From Shewanella denitrificans OS217 (GTDB lineage: Bacteria; Pseudomonadota; Gammaproteobacteria; Enterobacterales; Shewanellaceae), in contig NC_007954.1 of the NCBI RefSeq assembly GCF_000013765.1, forward strand, positions 868,001 to 932,000: a stretch of 64,000 nucleotides of DNA, given 5' to 3'. Positions 54,061 to 61,674 of this stretch are shown here, piece by piece (positions within the stretch are counted from its first letter, which is position 1; each line of letters opens with the position of its first letter). Both the position numbers and the translations under genes were made by a program. The notes under the pieces were generated by a model, which ran no database searches, was not told where the DNA came from, and saw only the letters and a list, made by a program, of their open reading frames with translations.

Positions 54061-54484
54061 GGTTTAATCTCGTCTTGGCACAGAATGAGCGAAATTTACC
54101 AGCGCAAACTTAAGGAAGGCTGAAGAAACACTGAATCTTGGCTGTGGAGTTGCATTCGGGCATAAGCTGAGCATTGTCGCTCACCTTAATAGGGTATTGC
54201 CTTAACCCTCGGGTCATTCAATTCGAGCCTGTAAATATTTTTGTGTCGCTGTGATGCATGTGCATCTTTAGTTTCCAGATGAACTTACAAGAGGGAGCTG
54301 CTAGCCAATATGTCGCAGTCTAATTGAGTTTGTGGATTCATTACTGTTATGTGTAATAAGCTGTTTTTAATGAAGTAAATAATTCCCTAATGAAATGGTT
54401 ATCAAAAAATAATCATTTGGGCTTGGTATTCTGGCGGGTGTTTGGTTATTGCTAGTTTGTCTTAACCCATAACAGGAGCACATT
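54061..54484. other. Divergent intergenic region
   Basis: About 424 bases between eptA (minus) and the hydrolase gene (plus), no ORF seen. A short perfect dyad GATGCA-TG-TGCATC (54253-54266) lies centrally and could be an operator. Both promoters must lie here. Confidence 0.4.
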
Positions 54485-55528
54485 ATGTTACGACAGTTAA
54501 AAACATTCACTCAACTCGGTCTATTGGCGCTATCGGTAACCATGATCAGTCCTATTCAAGCCGCTGATTTACCTGAGCATTCACAGCTGGTGGATATCGG
54601 CAATAAACGCCTTCATGTTCGTGCCATGGGCCTAGATAAAGCGGGTCCAGCCATAGTGCTGTTATCGGGACCCAATTATAATTTTCACAGCGATAGCGCG
54701 TGGTTTTCAGCACTACAGGGAACCTTGGCCAGACATAACAAGGTTTATGCTATCGACAGGGCGGGTAATGCATGGAGTGATTTTGATGAAAACGCCTCTT
54801 ACCGTCTATTTGTTGACGATCTCTATCAGGTATTGGCTCAGCTTGGAGAAAGCCAGGTAATTTTTGTGGCATTTAGCAGCGCGAATATTACCACTCGACT
54901 CTTCGTGGAGAAATACAGTAACAATGCCAATATGGATATCAAAGGCATGTTATGGGTTGACCCTGATATTATCCAGCCTCACTCCATTGCCTTATATCAA
55001 GACTATCCCGTCAGTTGGTATCGTGAATACTTAGATTTGCTATTGCCTCATATAGAGACTGGGGCTTGGCTTGAGAGAACCATGGATAAAATCAATCTAG
55101 AACGAGAAGAAGTGCAGGCATTAGTGTCATCTAAGGGCTTAGCGTGTTCGAACAAAAAGCTGGATTGGGCCTATTTTGATCGCGTGACCCAGCGGCGTCT
55201 ATTGATAGAAAACCAACAAACTCGTGCCATAGAAATAGCAAACTATCATGATGATTTAGAAGCCGTGAGAAACTTACCACTGCTCAATAGCATCCCTGTG
55301 AGCGTCATTGACAGTGATTTTGAGTTAAAAGATATCGCCGAGGCCACAGAACCTGAGCAAATAGCGCGTTTGACCCGCTGGATGGAAGAGGGCACAGCGT
55401 GGAGTCAGCAGGTGGCGAGTGTGAGCGACGGGCAATATATCCCCTTAACAGACAGCGATCATCTAGTGCCGATTGAGCACCCCAGAAGGATCAAGAAAGC
55501 CATTAGGTGGCTGCTAAGAAAACGCTAA
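54485..55528 (+). CDS. Exported alpha/beta-hydrolase fold protein
   Basis: A 347-residue protein with a Sec signal (QLGLLALSVTMISPIQAA, cleavage near 28) and an alpha/beta hydrolase domain. The oxyanion segment is LLSGPNYNF about 58-66, the acid follows AIDRAGNAWSDF, the nucleophile elbow is AFSSAN about 128-133 rather than G-x-S-x-G, and the closing histidine is in DSDHLVP about 329-335. The two missing elbow glycines are replaced by alanines, a mild departure. A weak hairpin follows the stop. Substrate unknown; it may be the first gene of the accessory plus-strand run. Confidence 0.78.
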   Translation: MLRQLKTFTQLGLLALSVTMISPIQAADLPEHSQLVDIGNKRLHVRAMGLDKAGPAIVLLSGPNYNFHSDSAWFSALQGTLARHNKVYAIDRAGNAWSDFDENASYRLFVDDLYQVLAQLGESQVIFVAFSSANITTRLFVEKYSNNANMDIKGMLWVDPDIIQPHSIALYQDYPVSWYREYLDLLLPHIETGAWLERTMDKINLEREEVQALVSSKGLACSNKKLDWAYFDRVTQRRLLIENQQTRAIEIANYHDDLEAVRNLPLLNSIPVSVIDSDFELKDIAEATEPEQIARLTRWMEEGTAWSQQVASVSDGQYIPLTDSDHLVPIEHPRRIKKAIRWLLRKR

Positions 55529-55538
55529 CAAGTGCTAA

Positions 55539-55563
55539 TCAGGGGCCAGCATCAGCCCCCTGA
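55539..55563 (+). terminator. Weak hairpin after the hydrolase gene
   Basis: TCAGGGG and CCCCTGA arms with a ten-base loop, ten bases past the stop, no clear T-run. It may partly separate this gene from the protease gene at 55752. Confidence 0.4.
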
Positions 55564-55751
55564 CTTCATGTCTCTGCGAATGAAGCCTAGCAATGCCAGT
55601 GTTCGGTGCAGTTTGCCCAAGGGAGTGTTTGGAGCTGCTTGCCCAAGAGACTGAAGAACTGTGGAATACGCTCCAATGAGTCTCACATGGCTTGATAATT
55701 CGGCTTAAGCACATTATCGTGTTGTTTTATAATGGATACCAAGCGTGATGT

Positions 55752-57041
55752 ATGTCGAAGCATTTTATTCCCCTACCCCTGACCAATGTCTTGGCCGACG
55801 GTGGCTACAGCGCTAGCGTATGTCTTGGCAGTCAGCTGGCCAAGGTCAATCTCATCATAGACACGGGCAGCTCCACTTTAGTCGTACATGAAAACCGCTA
55901 CCAAGGGATGCATGACACTCGCCTGCAGAGCACAAGTTTAGCCCAGCAAGTGAGTTATGGTGTCGGTGGCTGGTTTGGTTCTGTGGTTCACACCCGTTTT
56001 AATATCTTAGATGTCAGTGTGGATGACATGCCCTTGGCACTGGTTCATCACGAGGCTGAACACAGCTTTATTAACGCCGATGGCATTTGGGGCATGGCCT
56101 ACCACAGCTTAAACCGCAGCTATGATATGAGCGAATATTTGACAGCCAATGCCATAGCGCCGCCAGCCACTTACCCTTGGCCCTTTCCTGAGAATGACCA
56201 GCCCCAATTTCCATTGCCAGAGTTTCAGAGTGAAGCTAGTGATTTTAAGCAGCTTATCCATGGGCTGCCAGAACAAGATGTCGCCACTGCGTTTACCTTG
56301 ATGGAGCAGCAAGGTTTAGTGAGTAATAGGTTTGCCTTTATCGCCCACCGCTCTAGCATTCATCATGCAAAAGCCAATATGACGCCTGAGTCACTGGCTC
56401 TGGACCCTCTAAATCAAGGGATGTTGATTTTAGGCGGCGATGAGCGCCTGAGTCAGTATTTTCAGGGCGAGTTTACCGATCTTAAGGTGGTGCACGACAG
56501 GTATTACAATGTGAACTTATTGAGTTTAAGCCTTGCTGGTGGAGCGCCTATCAAGCTACCCAGCGCCCTTGAGGCCCAGCTTAGTCGCGGTTCAAGCAAT
56601 GCCATCATAGACACGGGCGCCTCCTTAGTGTCTTTGCCCTCCCAAGCCTTCACTCAAGTTATCGCAGAGTTAAGCCAAACTGTGCCACAGGCCGCTAAGT
56701 TATTGGCGCCTTTTATTGGTGATATTAACAAGGTCACACAGGCACAGAGTCAAGGTATTGCCATGAGTGAGCTTAATTTAGCCCTTTGGCCAGCACTAGA
56801 GTTTCACTTTGAAGGCGCCGCGGATGGGCGAGCAAGCCTTAGTTGCCCTGCCGAATGTTATTGGCAGCTCAATAGCCCAGCCCCAGGTCGCGCCGTGTTT
56901 AAACTCATGGGTCAACTGGCAGGCTGGCCGGCCCAGAGCATACTCGGACTGCCGCTACTCAACCCATACTTTGTGTTGTTTCAGCGCGATAGCGGCGAAT
57001 TTGGCACAGTGCGCTTTGCCGCCCATAGGCAAAAATCATGA
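55752..57041 (+). CDS. Bacterial pepsin-like aspartic protease (shewasin family)
   Basis: A 429-residue two-lobed A1-type aspartic protease, rare in bacteria but known in Shewanella as shewasins. Both catalytic aspartates are present: D37 in IIDTGSS (lobe 1) and D287 in IIDTGAS (lobe 2). A flap-like SYGVGGWFG lies at 68-76, and each lobe's hydrophobic-hydrophobic-Gly strand follows (GIWGMAYH; SILGLPLL). No signal peptide or propeptide is visible, so like shewasins it should be cytoplasmic. The acetyltransferase gene overlaps its stop, and the borosin genes follow, so a peptide-processing role is possible but unproven. No strong ribosome site precedes the ATG. Confidence 0.9.
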   Translation: MSKHFIPLPLTNVLADGGYSASVCLGSQLAKVNLIIDTGSSTLVVHENRYQGMHDTRLQSTSLAQQVSYGVGGWFGSVVHTRFNILDVSVDDMPLALVHHEAEHSFINADGIWGMAYHSLNRSYDMSEYLTANAIAPPATYPWPFPENDQPQFPLPEFQSEASDFKQLIHGLPEQDVATAFTLMEQQGLVSNRFAFIAHRSSIHHAKANMTPESLALDPLNQGMLILGGDERLSQYFQGEFTDLKVVHDRYYNVNLLSLSLAGGAPIKLPSALEAQLSRGSSNAIIDTGASLVSLPSQAFTQVIAELSQTVPQAAKLLAPFIGDINKVTQAQSQGIAMSELNLALWPALEFHFEGAADGRASLSCPAECYWQLNSPAPGRAVFKLMGQLAGWPAQSILGLPLLNPYFVLFQRDSGEFGTVRFAAHRQKS

Positions 57042-57553
57042 GCCCATTGACCACAGCAAGACTAACTCTCAGACCCATGGAAGAGTCCGATGAAGTCTTA
57101 TTTGTGGAGCTGTTTTGTTCGGATAGGATAATGTCCTGCATAGGTGACAGTTTTGAAACGGGTCGAGCGCAACGGGCATTCGCCACAACCTTAAAGGTGT
57201 GCAGGAAAGAGGATGGCGATATTCGCAGCTGGACCGTATTTTGTCAGCAAGACCCTAGGCCGTTAGGGCTGATTTCTTTCTCGGGCTTAAGTCAGTCTGC
57301 AGGCGCTGATATGGGCATCATGCTCAGTCGTGGTGCTCATGGAAAACGCATTGCCGATGAAGCGGTAATCATGTTGGCTGATTTTGGCTTTAACATGATG
57401 GGACTCGAGTTTATTAGGGCAGAATTTAAGTGCTCTAATCTAGCCACTAAACGTATTACTCGTAAGCTGGGTTTTAGTGAGCCACAGCAGTTGGCAGGCA
57501 AAGCAGGCTGGCAGGAGTGCTTTCTCTACCCTAAGCCCGAATTAAATGTTTAA
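57038..57553 (+). CDS. GNAT acetyltransferase, RimJ/RimL-like
   Basis: A 171-residue GNAT of the Acetyltransf_3 group that includes ribosomal-protein N-terminal acetyltransferases: TARLTLRPMEESDE at the start, LSRGAHGKRIADEAV at the acetyl-CoA site (about 107-121), and FIRAEFKCSNLATKRITRKLGF at the end. Its ATG overlaps the protease TGA (ATGA), so translation is coupled. It ends 52 bases before the borosin methyltransferase. It could acetylate a peptide N-terminus, a guess from family and place. Confidence 0.83.
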   Translation: MSPLTTARLTLRPMEESDEVLFVELFCSDRIMSCIGDSFETGRAQRAFATTLKVCRKEDGDIRSWTVFCQQDPRPLGLISFSGLSQSAGADMGIMLSRGAHGKRIADEAVIMLADFGFNMMGLEFIRAEFKCSNLATKRITRKLGFSEPQQLAGKAGWQECFLYPKPELNV

Positions 57554-57605
57554 AATTCAACAAAATTCTGCTAAATTCCACTCAAATTGATGACAACTGA
57601 ATAAC

Positions 57606-58466
57606 ATGACTCAAGTACAAGGTAGCCTCACCTGCGTCGGTGTCGGCATGATGCTCGGCGGCCATTTAAGCCCTATTGCTCACAGCCATATCACACAAGC
57701 CGACGTGGTATTCTCCGGCGTATCAGACGGTTTTGTCGAGCAGTGGCTCTCAGGACTCAATGCTGATGTTCGCAGCCTGCAAGTGCATTACGGCGAAGGT
57801 AAATCCCGTAATATTAGCTATGGTGAAATGGTGCAGGTCATGCTGGCCGAGGTGCGCCTTGGCAAAAAAGTGGTCGGTGCCTTTTATGGTCACCCGGGAA
57901 TTTTTGTTAAGTCGACCCACGAGGCGATAGCCAAAGCCAAAGAGGAAGGGTTTGCGGCTAAGATGATCCCAGGGATCTCAGCGGAAAGCTGCCTCTATGC
58001 CGATTTAGGCATAGATCCTGGCAAGGTCGGTTGTCAGCATTTTGAAACCACTCAATTTATGCTCTACCACAGACAGTTAGATCCCAGCGCCCATCTGATA
58101 TTGTGGCAACCTGGGCTGGCGGGGGATTTAACCTATGGCATCAAACCCACGGGACGGGCCGAGCGTCAGCTATTGGTTGAGCTGCTAAGTAAAGATTACC
58201 CACTGGAGCATGAATGCATCCTCTATGAAGCCGCGACCATGCCACTGCAAAGTGGCAGAATTGAGCGGCTGCCATTGAATCATCTGCCCTTAGCTCAAAT
58301 TGCGCTGCACACCACTTTAGTCTTGCCGCCCTCTCAACGTTTGAGTCCCAATAATGAGATGCGCACTAAATTACAGGCATTGGCTCTGCAGCAAGATCAA
58401 GCTCTTCATCAGGGCAGCACAGCCCAAGTGCTGCCTTTTACCACACTAAAAAGGAACTTATTATGA
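57606..58466 (+). CDS. Split-borosin alpha-N-methyltransferase (SonM-like; tetrapyrrole-methylase fold)
   Basis: The 286-residue protein has the SAM-dependent tetrapyrrole methylase fold (VGVGMMLGGHLSP at residues 11-23; GAFYGHPGIF near 91-100; PGISAESCLYADLG). The borosin catalytic set, as I recall it for OphMA (Y66, R72, Y76), is matched in spacing by Y62, R68 and Y72 here. Borosin enzymes methylate backbone amide nitrogens of a precursor; in Shewanella this is a split system with separate precursor. The stop overlaps the ATG of the first precursor (TTATGA). No strong ribosome site is seen before the ATG. Confusion with cobalamin or siroheme methylases is unlikely, given the following peptide genes. 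Confidence 0.88.
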   Translation: MTQVQGSLTCVGVGMMLGGHLSPIAHSHITQADVVFSGVSDGFVEQWLSGLNADVRSLQVHYGEGKSRNISYGEMVQVMLAEVRLGKKVVGAFYGHPGIFVKSTHEAIAKAKEEGFAAKMIPGISAESCLYADLGIDPGKVGCQHFETTQFMLYHRQLDPSAHLILWQPGLAGDLTYGIKPTGRAERQLLVELLSKDYPLEHECILYEAATMPLQSGRIERLPLNHLPLAQIALHTTLVLPPSQRLSPNNEMRTKLQALALQQDQALHQGSTAQVLPFTTLKRNLL

Positions 58467-58723
58467 ACTCAACAATTCAATTTCTTGCTAACTTAGCCAG
58501 CGATGCGGCGCTGCAAGCTGCAGATGCAGTCAATCGCGCCGAGCTGCCAGCCCACATTAACGCCATGATCCAAGCCAATGACATAAAAGCGTTAAAGGCC
58601 GAGCTGGATGTGGTGCCTGATATTGTTTGTATTTTAGTTGTTGCTGATGAAGATGACGACGAACAAGTTGATCAGCTTCAGGACGATAGCCCAGCGCCAT
58701 TAAAAATTGCCGCTAATGGCTAA
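58463..58723 (+). CDS. Borosin precursor peptide 1 (SonA-like)
   Basis: An 86-residue peptide. Residues 3-50 form the conserved helical recognition domain (IQFLANLASDAALQAADAV, then AELPAHINAMIQANDIKAL), and the presumed core is DIVCILVVA at 53-61, followed by an acidic DEDDDEQ and a tail ending KIAANG. It overlaps the methyltransferase stop by four bases (ATGA) and has AAAAGGAA upstream, so enzyme and substrate are translated together. Of the three precursors, its core differs most (CILVV against CALLV and CAFAP). Confidence 0.85.
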   Translation: MNSTIQFLANLASDAALQAADAVNRAELPAHINAMIQANDIKALKAELDVVPDIVCILVVADEDDDEQVDQLQDDSPAPLKIAANG

Positions 58724-58732
58724 CGATTTCCA

Positions 58733-58761
58733 GGGTAACACCACAGGGGTGTTGCCTTTTT
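58733..58761 (+). terminator. Terminator-like hairpin between precursors 1 and 2
   Basis: GGTAACACC (58734-58742) pairs with GGTGTTGCC (58748-58756), one G-U, and five Ts follow. It could attenuate expression of later precursors. Confidence 0.72.
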
Positions 58762-58784
58762 ATAACAAAAAAAAGGAACTCACT

Positions 58785-59042
58785 ATGAACCCAACAATTC
58801 AATTTCTTGCCCAAATGGGCAGCGATGCCATGCTGCAAGCTGCAGATGCCGTCAATCACGCCGAGCTGCCAGCCCACATCGGCGCTATGATCCAAACTAA
58901 CGATATTGAGGCGCTAAAAGCAGAGCTGGATGTGGTTAGCGATATAGTTTGCGCATTGCTAGTTGCAGAAGATGACGAGGAGCAAGTTGATCAGCTTCAG
59001 GACAACAGCCCTGCGCCATTAAAAATTGCCGTTAATGGCTAA
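58785..59042 (+). CDS. Borosin precursor peptide 2 (SonA-like)
   Basis: An 85-residue paralogue of precursor 1: MNPTIQFLAQMGSDAMLQ, identical in most of the recognition domain, core DIVCALLVA at 53-61 followed by EDDEEQ, tail ending KIAVNG. ATG 58785 follows AAAAGGAACTC, the same leader as precursor 3; a longer in-frame start is not needed. DNA is near-identical to precursor 3 across the recognition domain, showing recent duplication. Confidence 0.85.
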   Translation: MNPTIQFLAQMGSDAMLQAADAVNHAELPAHIGAMIQTNDIEALKAELDVVSDIVCALLVAEDDEEQVDQLQDNSPAPLKIAVNG

Positions 59043-59052
59043 CTATTTCCAG

Positions 59053-59082
59053 GGTAACACCGCATTGGTGTTGCCTCTTTTC
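59053..59082 (+). terminator. Terminator-like hairpin between precursors 2 and 3
   Basis: GGTAACACC (59053-59061) and GGTGTTGCC (59067-59075) with TCTTTTC after; a weaker copy of the hairpin at 58733. Confidence 0.68.
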
Positions 59083-59115
59083 ACAATAAATTAGAACAAA
59101 AAAAAGGAACTCACT

Positions 59116-59373
59116 ATGAAGCCTACAATTCAATTTCTTGCCCAAATGGGCAGCGATGCCATGCTGCAAGCTGCAGATGCAATTAATCACGCCGAGCTGC
59201 CAGCCCATATCAAAGCTATGATCCAAGCTAATGATATAGAAGCGCTAAAAGCTGAGCTGGATGTGGTTAGCGATATTGTTTGTGCATTCGCTCCTGCAGA
59301 AGATGACAATGAGCAAAGTGAAAACGAACAGGAACAAAATCCATCTAAGAGTGAAATTGCTGCTTGTGCTTAA
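59116..59373 (+). CDS. Borosin precursor peptide 3 (SonA-like)
   Basis: An 85-residue paralogue starting MKPTIQFLAQMGSDAMLQ. The recognition domain is conserved but the core is DIVCAFAPA (53-61), with a proline and a phenylalanine, and the tail (SENEQEQNPSKSEIAACA) is unlike that of precursors 1 and 2. It would yield a different methylated product, or be a decoy. Its last 65 bases overlap the start of the TPR-GGDEF gene in another frame. AAAAAGGAACTC precedes the ATG. Confidence 0.83.
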   Translation: MKPTIQFLAQMGSDAMLQAADAINHAELPAHIKAMIQANDIEALKAELDVVSDIVCAFAPAEDDNEQSENEQEQNPSKSEIAACA

Positions 59374-61123
59374 AAAACTGTGGTTCTTGTTAACGGCTTG
59401 GTGCCTTTGCTTCCAAGCCGTTGCTAATTACTCGGATGAAGAATGCTGTCAAGCTCAGCTAAAAGCTGCTGATGAAATTCGCTCTAGTGATTCGCTTGAT
59501 TTCGGCCAAAAACTTAAAGCAATAAGTGAACAAAGCACATCACTTAATGATAATGAAGCAGATTATTTTAAATATCTCCAAGCTTATGAATTTATTTTTA
59601 AAGGTGATTTTCAAGAGGCTCTTAAGATTTTTGAAGAGCTATCGCATGCTGCAGTTAATTCAGACATAAAATTTCGTTCTATGTTGTCGCTCATTAATGC
59701 TTATGCAATACAACGACGCTGGAATGAAGGTTTATTGGTATTGAATAATGTTTTGAGCTTACTCCCTTCTATTGGCAATCAAGACATCAAAGGGCAAAGC
59801 TTGATGGTTGCTAGCATTTTCTACAACCAATTGGGTCAGCATGAATTAGGTCTTGAGTACAGTGATCGTTTAAAGCAAGGGCATATCGATCCCAGGAGTA
59901 TATGTTTTGCTGAACAGCTTAAGTTTGAAGCTGTGTTGCAATTGAAGCGTTCGCCAGAGGAATTAGACGAAACTTATAATAAAGGCATGCGGCAATGTGA
60001 AATTGCGGGAGAAAAAGTACTTCAGGCAATTATTATTAAGTTGTACGCCGAATATTTGCTAGAAACGTTGTTGAAACCTCAAGATGCGAAAGCATTGTTG
60101 GATGAACATGAAGCGTTGGTGCTCTCGGCAAAATACGCCCCGATCATAGCGATTTATCAGAGTCTTATCGCCAAAGCCAATTGGCAAGTGGGCGACAAGG
60201 AAGCGGCCTTTGACATTGCCAGCTCGCTGTCTATTAACCCAGCCTCTATGGCCACCCTTGAAGCGCAAATTCGCGCCCAGCAAGTCCTGTATGATTATTA
60301 CTTAGATAAAGGCGATACTGCTAAGGCGCTAGAGGCCTATATCAAATACGCCGAGGCCGAAAAGGCCAATCTGGATGAAGTCAAAACTAAGACCCTAGCC
60401 TTTCAAATGGCTCAGCATCAGAGCCTAGAGCAGCAGAATCGCATCGCCTTGCTCGATGAACAGAATAAATTTCTCACAGTGCAGCAGCAACTGGACAAGG
60501 CCGAAGCCTTCAATAACCGTTTATTCATTGTCGTGCTCCTGTGCATCGCCTTGGGCCTTGGGACTTGGGGTTGGCATTCATGGAAGAACCAGCAACGTTT
60601 GCGTCAATTGGCCGAGTATGATGGCCTCACTGGGCTGTTTAGCCGCGGTCACTTTACCCAAGTGGCCTTGAGCGCTGTGGATTATGCCAAAGCGCTCAAG
60701 GCGCCGATCAGCTGCATCTTATTGGATATAGACAAGTTTAAATGCATTAACGACACCTTTGGCCATGCCACGGGAGATTGGGCGTTAAGGGCCGTGGCGC
60801 AAATGTGCCGGGAACTGTGCCGTGAGCATGAAATTATTGGCCGCATAGGGGGGGAAGAAATTTGCTTCCTGCTGCCTGAATGCCATCAAGACAACGCCAG
60901 CCAGTTAGCCCAAAGCTTGCGTCAAGGCTTAACTCAGTTGGACACCAGTGCCAGCGGGCATAAGTTTGACTTAAGTGGCAGTTTTGGGGTCAGTTGTTCG
61001 ACCATCTCAGGTTATAAATTGGATAAATTGATGCAACACGCCGACAACGCCATGTACCAGTCCAAGCATGCTGGCCGTAATCGTGTGCAGGTTTACCATA
61101 GTGAGCTAAAAGTCAGTGTTTAA
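59309..61123 (+). CDS. TPR-containing GGDEF protein with GGEEI active site
   Basis: From ATG 59309 (AGAAG five bases upstream) the protein has 604 residues; GTG 59366 (585 residues) is an alternative that starts close to the signal sequence. A signal-like helix (about 20-40, WFLLTAWCLCFQAVA) leads to a periplasmic TPR-like helical repeat region (about 45-390), one transmembrane helix (about 405-424, LFIVVLLCIALGLGTWGW) and a cytoplasmic GGDEF domain. The active site reads GGEEI at 514-518 instead of GGEEF, and the I-site position has REHE, not RxxD, so product inhibition is probably absent. It overlaps precursor 3 by 65 bases (or 8 with GTG). Confidence 0.8.
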   Translation: MSKVKTNRNKIHLRVKLLLVLKKLWFLLTAWCLCFQAVANYSDEECCQAQLKAADEIRSSDSLDFGQKLKAISEQSTSLNDNEADYFKYLQAYEFIFKGDFQEALKIFEELSHAAVNSDIKFRSMLSLINAYAIQRRWNEGLLVLNNVLSLLPSIGNQDIKGQSLMVASIFYNQLGQHELGLEYSDRLKQGHIDPRSICFAEQLKFEAVLQLKRSPEELDETYNKGMRQCEIAGEKVLQAIIIKLYAEYLLETLLKPQDAKALLDEHEALVLSAKYAPIIAIYQSLIAKANWQVGDKEAAFDIASSLSINPASMATLEAQIRAQQVLYDYYLDKGDTAKALEAYIKYAEAEKANLDEVKTKTLAFQMAQHQSLEQQNRIALLDEQNKFLTVQQQLDKAEAFNNRLFIVVLLCIALGLGTWGWHSWKNQQRLRQLAEYDGLTGLFSRGHFTQVALSAVDYAKALKAPISCILLDIDKFKCINDTFGHATGDWALRAVAQMCRELCREHEIIGRIGGEEICFLLPECHQDNASQLAQSLRQGLTQLDTSASGHKFDLSGSFGVSCSTISGYKLDKLMQHADNAMYQSKHAGRNRVQVYHSELKVSV

Positions 61124-61238
61124 GGTTTTAGTTGTACAGCGTTAGCGGTAATGAGTGGTCAATCCTCTTGGGGGCGGGCATAGAGGCTAAATAACACTAA
61201 ATAACGAAAAGAAAACAGCGGTTTAATTGACTGCCTAG

Positions 61239-61275
61239 GTTTAGGCCCGCCGCATGGGCGGGTAAATGCCTAAAC
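61239..61275. terminator. GC-rich hairpin past the TPR-GGDEF gene
   Basis: GTTTAGGC (61239-61246) pairs with GCCTAAAC (61268-61275), with an inner CCCGCC/GGCGGG stem. It is a likely transcription end for the accessory run or for the minus-strand YqaE gene. Confidence 0.6.
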
Positions 61276-61328
61276 AAAGGCTAATATTTAAAAAAGCTAA
61301 GATTTTCAAAAGCTAAGGCTTTCAAAGA

Positions 61329-61487
61329 TTAGCGCTTAGCTATCACCCATACCGCGTGCACTATGCCTGGAATATAGCCCAGCAAGGTCAAGATGATATT
61401 GATCCAAAAGTCCCTGCCTATGCCGACTTGTAAGAACACACCCAGAGGCGGGATAAAGATAGCGATTAAAATCCGTATTAAGTCCAT
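61329..61487 (-). CDS. YqaE/Pmp3 family small membrane protein
   Basis: A 52-codon gene, two transmembrane helices: MDLIRILIAIFIPPLGVFL, then NIILTLLGYIPGIVHAVWVI. The PPLGVFLQVG and LGYIPGIVHA motifs are those of the Pmp3/UPF0057 family, small proteolipids involved in membrane potential and salt/cold stress. GGAGAG lies before the ATG (mRNA CCGGAGAGAATTATGG). The gene stands alone between the TPR-GGDEF gene and lnt, with a tandem AGCATTG repeat between it and lnt. It is too short for many gene finders. Confidence 0.88.
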   Translation of the reverse strand: MDLIRILIAIFIPPLGVFLQVGIGRDFWINIILTLLGYIPGIVHAVWVIAKR

Positions 61488-61543
61488 AATTCTCTCCGGT
61501 TAACAGTCTGTAACGATAAACAAGGCCACATTAGGCATCTTAT

Positions 61544-61571
61544 AGCATTGAGCATTGAGCATTGAGCATTG
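61544..61571. repeat. Four tandem copies of AGCATTG
   Basis: Perfect 7-bp units at 61544, 61551, 61558 and 61565, between the yqaE-like gene and lnt. Confidence 0.93.
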
Positions 61572-61674
61572 AAAATGGAATGGTCACAGCTGTTAGCCTA
61601 ACCGCTGTTAGCCATTTATACCAATTGTATGGATAATTTGTCCATGTAGCGGGCTTATGGCATTCACTTTTCAA

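Noticed and set aside
57676..57930. 84-codon frame inside the borosin methyltransferase gene
   Set aside because: Overlaps a well-supported gene in another frame and has no ribosome site.
57606..58466. Siroheme or cobalamin methyltransferase
   Set aside because: The fold is shared, but the Y-R-Y set, the coupled peptide genes and lack of tetrapyrrole genes favour borosin.
58713..59226. Minus-strand frames opposite the precursor peptides
   Set aside because: They mirror the duplicated peptide genes; similarity between the copies only reflects the DNA repeat.
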